DNA of 9,674 nucleotides, taken from positions 1-9,674 of the forward strand of contig PLST01000502.1 of NCBI GenBank assembly GCA_003164255.1. The letters are read 5' to 3'. Position numbers and translations under genes: made by a program. Below the pieces are notes generated by a model. That model ran no database searches and was not told where the DNA came from. It saw only the letters and a program-made list of their open reading frames with translations. The DNA is from Acidobacteriaceae bacterium (GTDB taxonomy: Bacteria; Acidobacteriota; Terriglobia; Terriglobales; Acidobacteriaceae). Shown in pieces: positions 1-6,026 of this stretch (positions within the stretch are counted from its first letter, which is position 1; every line of letters starts with the position of its first letter).

Positions 1-693
1 GGACTGCGGGATCTTGCTCACCTCCTTTGAAAATGCACTGGGCCGTTTCGAAGGCTGATCCCAGACAAAATGAAATGGCAACATGGAACTCGCCGGGTCC
101 TGGGCATTGACCACTCCAAACATGCTTGCAAGCATCAGCTCGGTCGCCGGGTTGGCCCGTTGCGAGCCAATGCTTACCATGGACTTCTTTGTCCCGCGTC
201 CAATCAGTTCCGAGCTCCACGTACTTGGCGCGGCATTCGCTGAATCGGTGCAGAGCACATCCTCAAAATCGAGCTTGACGGTCCCACTCACCTTGTTGAT
301 GCTCTGCCACACCACCCGCATGGCATCGACATCCCAACGCGAAATGTCAGTTCGGCGAAGAGGCGGCTCAGACGAACTGTGCCGTGGCTGCGAACCAAGA
401 AAAACCTTGACGTGATTATTCAGCAAAAGCGAAGGCATCAGGGCCGATGGCTCAAACAAGGATGCGAAGGTCTGCCGATACTCCTTTGTCAGGAAGGCCT
501 CGAGAGCTTTCATCTGAGCAAAGCTGAGAGCTGCGTCTTCGCCTCGGGAAAGAGCGCCCAACTTCCGGCGATCGATCTTTCCAAGTCCTCCGCCGAATTC
601 GACAAGCAGGGCCTCGAGCTTGTTCGGAGAGTTTCCATCCCTTGCGAACCAGTCCTGTAACAACCCCGCAAGTTTATTCAATGCTTCGGGCAT
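1..693 (-). CDS. Hypothetical protein, 3' end beyond left edge
   Basis: An open frame of 231 codons runs without a stop from the ATG at 693 to the window edge, so the C-terminus is missing. I chose this start because AAGGAG lies 6 nt upstream (700-705); an in-frame ATG at 711 has no such site. Residues 1-75 look helical; the stretch around 36-70 (GLGKIDRRKLGALSRG, then SFAQMKALEAFL) resembles the rhythm of an XRE-type helix-turn-helix, but weakly. Residues 94-101 (HVKVFLGS) look like a first beta strand and turn, followed by ISRWDVDAM (117-125). SMVSIGSQRANPATELML (171-188) looks like a strand-glycine-helix segment of a Rossmann-like, possibly nucleotide-binding, fold. I do not recognise the family and assign no function. 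It is transcribed away from the pair starting at 1071 across a shared upstream region. Reality of the CDS is well supported by length, start site and codon pattern; the fold statements are inference. Confidence 0.75.
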   Translation of the reverse strand, partial: MPEALNKLAGLLQDWFARDGNSPNKLEALLVEFGGGLGKIDRRKLGALSRGEDAALSFAQMKALEAFLTKEYRQTFASLFEPSALMPSLLLNNHVKVFLGSQPRHSSSEPPLRRTDISRWDVDAMRVVWQSINKVSGTVKLDFEDVLCTDSANAAPSTWSSELIGRGTKKSMVSIGSQRANPATELMLASMFGVVNAQDPASSMLPFHFVWDQPSKRPSAFSKEVSKIPQS

Positions 694-699
694 GGGGCG

Positions 700-705
700 C
701 TCCTT
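700..705 (-). promoter_or_regulatory. Ribosome binding site AAGGAG
   Basis: Reading the minus strand, AAGGAG stands 6 nt before the ATG at 693. It decides that start over the in-frame ATG at 711, which would place this motif inside the coding region. Confidence 0.6.
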
Positions 706-766
706 TTCCATCAAGTCACCACCGGCCAATCTGCTCTGCGGGGCTTGGCATGAATTGACAGCAAAC

Positions 767-779
767 ACTGTACCACAGT
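767..779. repeat. Perfect inverted repeat ACTGT-N3-ACAGT
   Basis: ACTGT and ACAGT flank the 3-nt centre ACC, and after one mismatch the flanks AAA and TTT also pair. It lies 74 bp upstream of the leftmost gene's start and is followed by a T-run. It could be an operator for a dimeric regulator; the stem is too short for a convincing terminator. It is not a LexA box of the CTGT-N8-ACAG type because the centre is only 3 nt. Function is inferred from position alone. Confidence 0.35.
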
Positions 780-1059
780 TTTTTTATTTGCGATAGATGT
801 TACCGAAGTGTGCGTAAAATATTACTTTTCCAGCCCTCGGAGGCTTGTTTTTTTCCTTGACAGAATTTGCCACATGTCGTCGATATCCACTTCCTGTTCC
901 GTCATATTTTGTCAATGGTTGGCGGCCTCCGCTGCCAAGGGTTGACAACGTCTGCGTCCGAATCCTGACCCGCGCGGCAGTCAGCTCATGGCAAAACCTT
1001 CTGTTGTCAGCGGCGCATCAGTGGGCGCAGTGTCTTTAGGTGGCTCGAAGAAAAATCAC

Positions 1060-1065
1060 GGGAGG
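1060..1065 (+). promoter_or_regulatory. Ribosome binding site GGGAGG
   Basis: GGGAGG stands 5 nt before the ATG at 1071 and supports that start for the 438-residue protein. Confidence 0.6.
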
Positions 1066-1070
1066 TTGCC

Positions 1071-2387
1071 ATGTTTTCCTCGGTTAGCTTGCCTCATCTC
1101 TCCACTGTAATTGCTGAAGCCGCGGAGCGTGGATACGTGTTGCGCATGCGCGTTCCCTTCGCGCCTTTTTATTCCCCATTCGACGCCGCTCCGCGTTGTT
1201 CGCAGCGAATCGGCTTGAAGGAATCGCTGGAACTGGAGCGTGTTTGCCGCGAGGTTTCAAGAAATGCGATCTTCTCTTGCGTCCTTGGGGAAGGCAAATG
1301 GCTTGTCGTGCCGGTTCTGAGCCCCTACGGGCCGGAAGGACACGTGATGATGATCGAAACCAGGGCGAGCCGCTACCTGCCAACTCTTGAGAGTATTCCA
1401 GACGAGGAAGGCGACGAGCTGCTTGGACTGGCCTCTTCCATCCTTGTAGAGACCACGCGCCTGAACGGCGACGGCACGATCAACCTGGGCTACAACGCTT
1501 CCCCCCTGGGCCATGGAGAGGAGGAGGAGAAATACGGCGGCATGCAGTCAATCGCCACCAAGTTCCATCTCCAGATCTGGGGCTGGCCTCCTGAGCCTGA
1601 CTTTTCAGGCGAGGCCCAATACAACGATTACCGCGCCTCATGGATTCCCATCAGTCAACTTACTGACGTGCAGAGATCAATCCTGATTGCGAACGGTTAT
1701 GGAGTTGAATTCGGCAAGCTGCTGGCCAATGCAATTCGCCGCGAGTTCGCCGGCCGCCAACCTGGGCCTTCGCACCTTCTCGATTTCGCGCGTTGGACCT
1801 ATGACGCGCGCGGCATTGTGGCGCCCTTCGAGTGCTCCGTTCTCGAACTCATCAGCTCTCCTCACTTCTTTTCCCGGATCCTGAAACCGATGGCTGCCAC
1901 CTTGTCGGATTCGCTGCAGCGGCTCACTGAGGCGTTTGTGCGGATGAACTGCGCGAAGACCTTTGCCACGTTGCGCAGGTGCGAGCTTGGTCCGCTTTTG
2001 CCAGAGGAATTGGCCAGCGTTCGCGCCGTCCCGGAGATGCGCCCTGTGGACGAGATCAGGGCGGCCTTCCTCAGAGAAGGATGGCCGGAGTTACTGCTCG
2101 AACAAATTTTGCCAATGGTGCAGGCTCGCTGCGCACCACAGCCCGGCGAGAGCACGACGCCGATGTGGCGCAAGGGCTTCGGCTACTCGCTGGTGTTCTC
2201 AGGGCGTGCGCAAGGGTCCTCGGGAGAAATGCGCATCATGCCTGTTGCTCAATTGGGCCCCGCCGGCGTGGTTGAGGCGCAGGGCATTGTTCTTGAGCGC
2301 GTCCGGCAGAGTGCGCCGCTTACCGAGTTGAGGAGAAAAGGATTCGCACTGCATGAGCTTAGCTTGAAACTTGCAAATCTGTTTTGA
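1071..2387 (+). CDS. HIT/GalT-superfamily-like protein (putative nucleotidyltransferase/hydrolase)
   Basis: This 438-residue protein starts at an ATG with GGGAGG 5 nt upstream. Residues about 76-170 follow the layout of the HIT/GalT fold: strands with VVPVLSPYGPEGHVMMIETR (79-98), a helix rich in DEE (110-130), NLGYNASPLG (138-147), then QSIATKFHLQIWGWP (159-173). In galactose-1-phosphate uridylyltransferase the active site reads HPHGQIW; here it reads KFHLQIW, so the second (nucleophilic) His is kept as H166 while the first is Lys. This is a motif reading by eye and needs a profile search. An acidic run EEEE (150-153) precedes the motif. The C-terminal 200 residues are mostly predicted helical and unrecognised. 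There is no signal peptide or membrane segment, so a cytoplasmic protein is expected. It is probably cotranscribed with the winged-helix gene 59 nt downstream. Family assignment is moderate; substrate unknown. Confidence 0.85.
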   Translation: MFSSVSLPHLSTVIAEAAERGYVLRMRVPFAPFYSPFDAAPRCSQRIGLKESLELERVCREVSRNAIFSCVLGEGKWLVVPVLSPYGPEGHVMMIETRASRYLPTLESIPDEEGDELLGLASSILVETTRLNGDGTINLGYNASPLGHGEEEEKYGGMQSIATKFHLQIWGWPPEPDFSGEAQYNDYRASWIPISQLTDVQRSILIANGYGVEFGKLLANAIRREFAGRQPGPSHLLDFARWTYDARGIVAPFECSVLELISSPHFFSRILKPMAATLSDSLQRLTEAFVRMNCAKTFATLRRCELGPLLPEELASVRAVPEMRPVDEIRAAFLREGWPELLLEQILPMVQARCAPQPGESTTPMWRKGFGYSLVFSGRAQGSSGEMRIMPVAQLGPAGVVEAQGIVLERVRQSAPLTELRRKGFALHELSLKLANLF

Positions 2388-2433
2388 GAATCTGCCTGGG
2401 CGAAACCCGCCCGTTGCTCTTGGTTGCTTCATT

Positions 2434-2439
2434 GAGAGG
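2434..2439 (+). promoter_or_regulatory. Ribosome binding site GAGAGG
   Basis: GAGAGG stands 7 nt before the ATG at 2447. It favours this start over a TTG at 2384 that overlaps the upstream stop codon in the same frame. Confidence 0.5.
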
Positions 2440-2446
2440 TGTAGTC

Positions 2447-3016
2447 ATGAAGATGGACCCGCCTGATCACCCCAGAATTGAGGAATTCAACAAACGTCTG
2501 CGTCGGGCCGAGCGAGAAGCCGAGAAACTTTTCGATACTTTCCTCGAGCTGAAAGACTTACTGAAAGGAATCATTGAGGATCTAGATCTGCCCGGTTGCC
2601 GCAAGGGCCAGCTCGGGCCGGTGCACGTAGCGCATAACCTGCGCATCTGCCTCAACCACAACGGACGCTACAATTTTTCTTGCGACCTGCAGGACTTTAC
2701 ATTGTCACCTCAGCTCGCGAGTGTGCTGCTGTATCTTTCAGGAGCAGATTCGCCGGAAACGCAAGCCCGTGGCGATCGCAACGATCCCGACGAGCTTGTT
2801 GCATGGAGAACACGACCGGATATTCTGGCCCACCTGCAAAGGAGCTCAAAAAAGCCACTCCGCCCTGGCTATGTGAACACCGTTGTGGGCAAGCTGAAAG
2901 ATGCCCTTGAGGACAAAACCGGCTACGCGCTGATTCTCAGGGGCAATGAAGGCGTGCGGCTGGCGCTGAAGCGGGGAGGAATTCAGGATCTCAGAAAGCC
3001 CTCGGAGCGCAAGTGA
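2447..3016 (+). CDS. Coiled-coil plus winged-helix-like protein, possible DNA-binding regulator
   Basis: The product has 189 residues from the ATG at 2447. Residues 9-45 form a highly charged heptad-like helix (FNKRLRRAEREAEKLFDTFLELKDLL), probably a dimerising coiled coil. Residues about 82-175 match the OmpR/PhoB-type winged-helix layout: a short strand FTLSPQLASVLLYLS (84-98), a middle helix WRTRPDILAHLQ (120-131), a recognition-helix-like GYVNTVVGKLKDAL (141-154), and the hairpin ALILRGNEGVRLAL (161-174), comparable to the RGxGYRL wing of that family. There is no receiver domain, so it is not a classical response regulator; a DNA-binding or transcription-linked role is inferred. It follows the HIT/GalT-like gene by 59 nt in the same direction and converges on the tagging operon with 15 bp between the stop codons. 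The specific target is unknown. Confidence 0.85.
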   Translation: MKMDPPDHPRIEEFNKRLRRAEREAEKLFDTFLELKDLLKGIIEDLDLPGCRKGQLGPVHVAHNLRICLNHNGRYNFSCDLQDFTLSPQLASVLLYLSGADSPETQARGDRNDPDELVAWRTRPDILAHLQRSSKKPLRPGYVNTVVGKLKDALEDKTGYALILRGNEGVRLALKRGGIQDLRKPSERK

Positions 3017-3031
3017 GCGCGCATCTTGGGT

Positions 3032-4186
3032 CTAATCCTCCTCCGGCCCCGCCATTCTTGACGCGGCCAGGTACACATCGATCAGGGCGACCTTCGTCGC
3101 CCCGGTCAGGCTCCCGCGTGCCGCGGCTGCATCCAGCAGCCTCACAGCCTTGCCCGGCAGCGAGCCCGCCATCGATGCCGACCGCTCCACCACGGCCTGC
3201 TCCACCTCATCGTCAATCTGGATGCCGTGGTGGGCTTCGAGAGCTGGGCGCAGCCGCTCGAGAACGCTGATCGAATCGCGGGCGCAGAGTTCGGTCAATC
3301 GAACAACTTCAAGCCGCCATGCCATGGGATGCACAGCAAATCGGTCTTCATGATTCGGCGTCGAAGTGGCCACCATGCGCACTCCATGATCGAGGGCATC
3401 CCTCATCAAGACGATGGCCCGCGACGCGCCATTCAATGCCCACTCGGCCTGCTCCATTGCCAGAATCGCGCCCGAGTCCCCGGCCTCCTGGAGCAGCGCT
3501 GCCAAAATACTTTCTCGCTCGCTCTCAAACAGAGTCCCGGCCATGATTGCTCCCATGTTGACTGCCAGAACCTGGCGTCCCCTGCCCGCCAGCAGGCCGG
3601 CGACTCCATGCAGCAGGTTGGTTTTGCCTACACCCGCATCGCCTAGGATCAACGGCAGGCGGCCTTGCCACGCGAGCAGCGAGCCAGCCACTTGTTCCAG
3701 TTCCTCTTCTCGCAACAACGTGGGGTTGGCTCCCGCAGCGCTGGTTGCCTCGGTCAGATTCTCCGCCCAGGTGTGAAGAAGTTTGCTTTTGCGCGCGGCC
3801 GGCGCTTTCACTCCGTCGCCGTCTTGCTCATCGACGCCAAGGAGGTCGAGAGCAAGTTCCAACCCCTCGCTCAAATCAACACGGGCGTTGCCGTGCAACG
3901 ATCCCAGCGTGAGTATCCGCCACCCCTGTTGCTTTGGAGCTTCAGCAAACGCCTGCGAGAGGAGCCGGTCCTTTCCCGTGTACTCAAGGTCGTCGTCTAC
4001 GCACACCACGCTGGGCATCGCGCCAACCGATCGCTTGATCAACAGGTTCGTTCTCTCCTTGCTGAAGACATCGCTTGCCGGCACGCTCCTCAACTTCAGT
4101 GTGTCCGCGTCGGTAAACTCCGCGCGCAAGCGCATCCGTCTCAGCTTTGCTTCAAGTTGAGGGTTAAGAGCCGATTCATTCTCCAT
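3032..4186 (-). CDS. ClpB/ClpC D1-like single AAA+ domain protein
   Basis: The 384-residue product is the last gene of the tagging operon in this window. Residues 1-150 are an unrecognised N-terminal region. From about 155 it matches the first ATPase domain of ClpB/ClpC in order: NPTLLREEELEQV, Walker A GDAGVGKT (182-189), AGTLFESERE (217-226) matching the ClpB AGAKYRGEFE pore-loop segment with Phe for Tyr, a Walker B-like AILAME (240-245), sensor-1-like ATSTPN (273-278), a single Arg in WRLEVV near the arginine-finger position, HHGIQI (319-324) and LPGKAVRLLDAAAA (343-356). The Walker B Asp is replaced by Met while the catalytic Glu remains, so Mg-ATP handling may be impaired. There is no second AAA+ domain, M-domain or N-domain of Clp type. 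The start ATG at 4186 follows a purine-rich GGGGAA; an in-frame ATG at 4222 lacks a good site. It may be an adaptor or regulatory unfoldase; role unproven. Confidence 0.88.
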   Translation of the reverse strand: MENESALNPQLEAKLRRMRLRAEFTDADTLKLRSVPASDVFSKERTNLLIKRSVGAMPSVVCVDDDLEYTGKDRLLSQAFAEAPKQQGWRILTLGSLHGNARVDLSEGLELALDLLGVDEQDGDGVKAPAARKSKLLHTWAENLTEATSAAGANPTLLREEELEQVAGSLLAWQGRLPLILGDAGVGKTNLLHGVAGLLAGRGRQVLAVNMGAIMAGTLFESERESILAALLQEAGDSGAILAMEQAEWALNGASRAIVLMRDALDHGVRMVATSTPNHEDRFAVHPMAWRLEVVRLTELCARDSISVLERLRPALEAHHGIQIDDEVEQAVVERSASMAGSLPGKAVRLLDAAAARGSLTGATKVALIDVYLAASRMAGPEED

Positions 4187-4249
4187 GGTTCCCCACTCTT
4201 TCTGCCTACCGCTGCCGCGCATGCATGCAGGCCATGTTCCTGCTGTTGA

Positions 4250-5803
4250 CTACGAGCCCAAGCCCGGCTCACCTGCTGGAAAATCCGACCACGCCTCTTC
4301 CTCTGCGAACGGGTCGCTCAGGTCGAGGAGGCGTGCATATTTCGGACTGTAGATGCGCTGCCAGGTACACGACCATTGGCCCCTCCTGTCGCCGGCAATG
4401 CGCTTCACCACGGCGCCGCGCAATTTCGCTCTCCCGCGCGACGGAGGATTGTGCATCGCGAATTCGATATTCTCCACGCCCTTGACTTCGTGCCGAAGGG
4501 CACTCGAGGCCGCCAGCGCTGACCAAATCCCCTTCGCTCCAAGTTGCGAAAGACGGAACTCCAGCGCCAGGAATTCGGGCCGCAACGCCACCACTTTTCT
4601 CAACTCATCCCATTCGAGTCCTCGTCGCCGCAAGAGTTCTCCCATCCTGCCGACGAAAATTGAACCCGGTGTTTCCGCATTCAAAGCGCGCTCGAGCGGA
4701 AAGGCGCCGTCAGCGGGATGCCACTGAATGACCGTGCATAGCCGCTCCAGTACCGCCGACCAAAACGGAAGCCGCTCCCAAACAAGGCCCCGGTTTTTCG
4801 CATGTCTTCGATAAAGCACCAGCTTCGTCGGCCAATCCAGAATGCCCACTGCGGCCTCGGGTCCCTCATCCAGTGCATCGAGCACCCGCCTCCACTCCAC
4901 GCAGACCGCCGGCGCAAAAGCCGGCATAAAACTGCGATCGAGATTTTCTTCCGCCTTGCGCAGATACACTCTCTGGATCTCCACTGCGGTCATGCGCCCT
5001 CCGCCGCGCATCTTCAACGTCCTCGCGAGGGTCAGGTCGGCGGCGACCGTTCTCAATGCATCGAGAGGCGAGTCGAGTTGAACCTCTGCTCCTGGGCCCA
5101 CCCCTGCCTCCGCCATTGCGACGATGATCGCTGTTGCCCCGACCTTCAGGAAGTTTCCCGCCTGGCTGCAAAGGCTCTCGCCAAACAAAATATGCAGCCG
5201 GTTATGTCCGTGACAGAGCGGCTCATTCTTTTCGTGGTAGATAGCGCGGCCTTCCACGGAATCCGGTGAAATCACCTTCTCAATAAATGCGGCGCGCGGG
5301 CTCAGTGTCATCTTCAGCCCGGCCTTGTCCGGCGAAAATCCGCCTGCGCCCGTGTACACAATCCGACTTACAATGTGCGCAATCAACTGCTCCGGCAAGC
5401 TCTCCGGGGGCGCGTCATGCTGGTAGGACTCATGAGCACCCCAGCTCGAGCCCTGGTAGTCGACGTTCACCCGGTAGCAGTTCGTCTCAATCTCCGGGTG
5501 CTCCGCGGCAAACATCTCGATGAGGCCGAGAACGGTCTTATTTCCGGCCTCCACATAGCGGCAAACGTCGTGCGGGTTTTGGCATTCGGGCGTCGAGTAC
5601 TCAATGTGCAGGCCGGTGTCAAGACTCAGCAGGGCTCCATTCTCAAGGAACGCGCCGGTGGAAGCTCCGTCTGGAACGCTGACCAGCCTGCTATGCGCCA
5701 ATTCCATGAGCCTGCGGAGAATCATCTGCCGATCCGCAGGCATCCCGTCTTGCACGCCGTCGATTGCGTACTCGATCTCAACGCCAAGAACGCGAGCTGC
5801 CAC
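4250..5803 (-). CDS. pafA: PafA-like Pup/UBact--protein ligase
   Basis: The 517-residue product belongs to the PafA/Dop carboxylate-amine ligase family (glutamine synthetase-like fold). PafA phosphorylates the modifier's C-terminal Glu with ATP and joins it to substrate lysines. Seen here: the nucleotide/metal ExE pair in GVEIEYAI (E9, E11), LDTGLHIEYSTPE (61-73) with D62 at the catalytic Asp position, VNVDYQGSSWGAHESY (112-127), RLHILFGE (202-209), LDWPTKL (322-328) and the C-terminal NPPSRGRAKLRG (452-463), then LLDLSDPF (492-499), a PafA-like ending. The Dop-specific loop before LDTG is absent, which favours ligase over deamidase. The NTRDEP segment of PafA/Dop reads HEKNEP (190-195), and about 60 extra residues seem inserted near 345-410. 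The GTG start lies 2 nt after the modifier's stop, with the GGCGGA of the modifier's Gly-Gly codons as its likely ribosome binding site, so translation is probably coupled. Confidence 0.9.
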   Translation of the reverse strand: MAARVLGVEIEYAIDGVQDGMPADRQMILRRLMELAHSRLVSVPDGASTGAFLENGALLSLDTGLHIEYSTPECQNPHDVCRYVEAGNKTVLGLIEMFAAEHPEIETNCYRVNVDYQGSSWGAHESYQHDAPPESLPEQLIAHIVSRIVYTGAGGFSPDKAGLKMTLSPRAAFIEKVISPDSVEGRAIYHEKNEPLCHGHNRLHILFGESLCSQAGNFLKVGATAIIVAMAEAGVGPGAEVQLDSPLDALRTVAADLTLARTLKMRGGGRMTAVEIQRVYLRKAEENLDRSFMPAFAPAVCVEWRRVLDALDEGPEAAVGILDWPTKLVLYRRHAKNRGLVWERLPFWSAVLERLCTVIQWHPADGAFPLERALNAETPGSIFVGRMGELLRRRGLEWDELRKVVALRPEFLALEFRLSQLGAKGIWSALAASSALRHEVKGVENIEFAMHNPPSRGRAKLRGAVVKRIAGDRRGQWSCTWQRIYSPKYARLLDLSDPFAEEEAWSDFPAGEPGLGS

Positions 5804-5805
5804 GC

Positions 5806-6006
5806 TTACTGTCCGCCTGTTTGCCTGCTGGCGCGGAGGAAGGCCTCGCTGTCTGAGTTGCCGAGAGCCCTTCGAATTGCCTCGTCGCCGGCAGCCAGAA
5901 GCGTCTCCGCCTGCGTGCGCGCATCCAGCAGAGCCTGGCTGGAGCCGGGTTCGTCGTCCCCGCCGTTGTTCGGTTGCCCGTCATTCATTCTTTGCAGAAA
6001 GCGCAT
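5806..6006 (-). CDS. pup: Pup/UBact-type ubiquitin-like protein modifier
   Basis: This 66-residue protein is the tag itself. It ends ASRQTGGQ, matching the Pup C-terminus (QKGGQ in Mycobacterium) and the R-Q-x-G-G-[QE] ending reported for UBact. The N-terminal 25 residues are Gly/Asp/Asn-rich and probably disordered; residues about 26-60 (LLDARTQAETLLAAGDEAIRRAL, then SEAFLRAS) form a helix expected to bind the coiled coil of the proteasomal ATPase, as in Pup-Mpa. The terminal Gln implies deamidation by Dop before ligation. It contains no lysine, unlike mycobacterial Pup, so it cannot be tagged by itself on a side chain. The start at 6006 has AAGGAGA 8 nt upstream; an internal ATG at 5988 would give 60 residues with a weaker site. 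It sits between the Dop-like and PafA-like genes, the expected arrangement. Confidence 0.93.
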   Translation of the reverse strand: MRFLQRMNDGQPNNGGDDEPGSSQALLDARTQAETLLAAGDEAIRRALGNSDSEAFLRASRQTGGQ

Positions 6007-6014
6007 TTTTCTCG

Positions 6015-6021
6015 TCTCCTT
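6015..6021 (-). promoter_or_regulatory. Ribosome binding site AAGGAGA of the modifier gene
   Basis: On the minus strand AAGGAGA precedes the ATG at 6006 by 8 nt and lies in the 20-nt gap after the Dop-like gene. It supports the 66-residue start over the internal ATG at 5988. Confidence 0.55.
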
Positions 6022-6026
6022 GGTTT

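Larger units (their letters stand above)
694..1070. other. Divergent intergenic region, gene-free
   Basis: About 380 bp separate two divergently read genes, so promoters for both should lie here. It contains an AT-rich centre (about 779-830) with T-runs and an inverted repeat at 767-779. The hexamer TTGACA, the sigma-70 -35 consensus, occurs on the plus strand at 755, 857 and 942, and its reverse complement TGTCAA at 910. None has a convincing -10 at 16-18 nt, so I do not assign a promoter. Short open frames here (for instance 845-1039) lack ribosome binding sites and recognisable protein features. I see no tRNA, riboswitch or strong terminator hairpin. Confidence 0.6.

Noticed and set aside
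83..660. Two plus-strand open frames near the left edge
   Set aside because: Both are antisense to a 231-codon minus-strand frame that has a good ribosome binding site and runs off the edge.
767..779. LexA (SOS) box
   Set aside because: CTGT and ACAG are present but separated by 3 nt instead of about 8.
845..1039. Small plus-strand open frame in the divergent intergenic region
   Set aside because: No ribosome binding site, no recognisable sequence features, and it sits where promoters are expected.
3017..3031. Bidirectional terminator between convergent genes
   Set aside because: Only 15 bp separate the stop codons and no hairpin with a T-tract is visible there.
3665..4249. Plus-strand open frame of 194 codons
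   Set aside because: It is opposite the ClpB-D1-like gene, which has a full set of AAA+ motifs.
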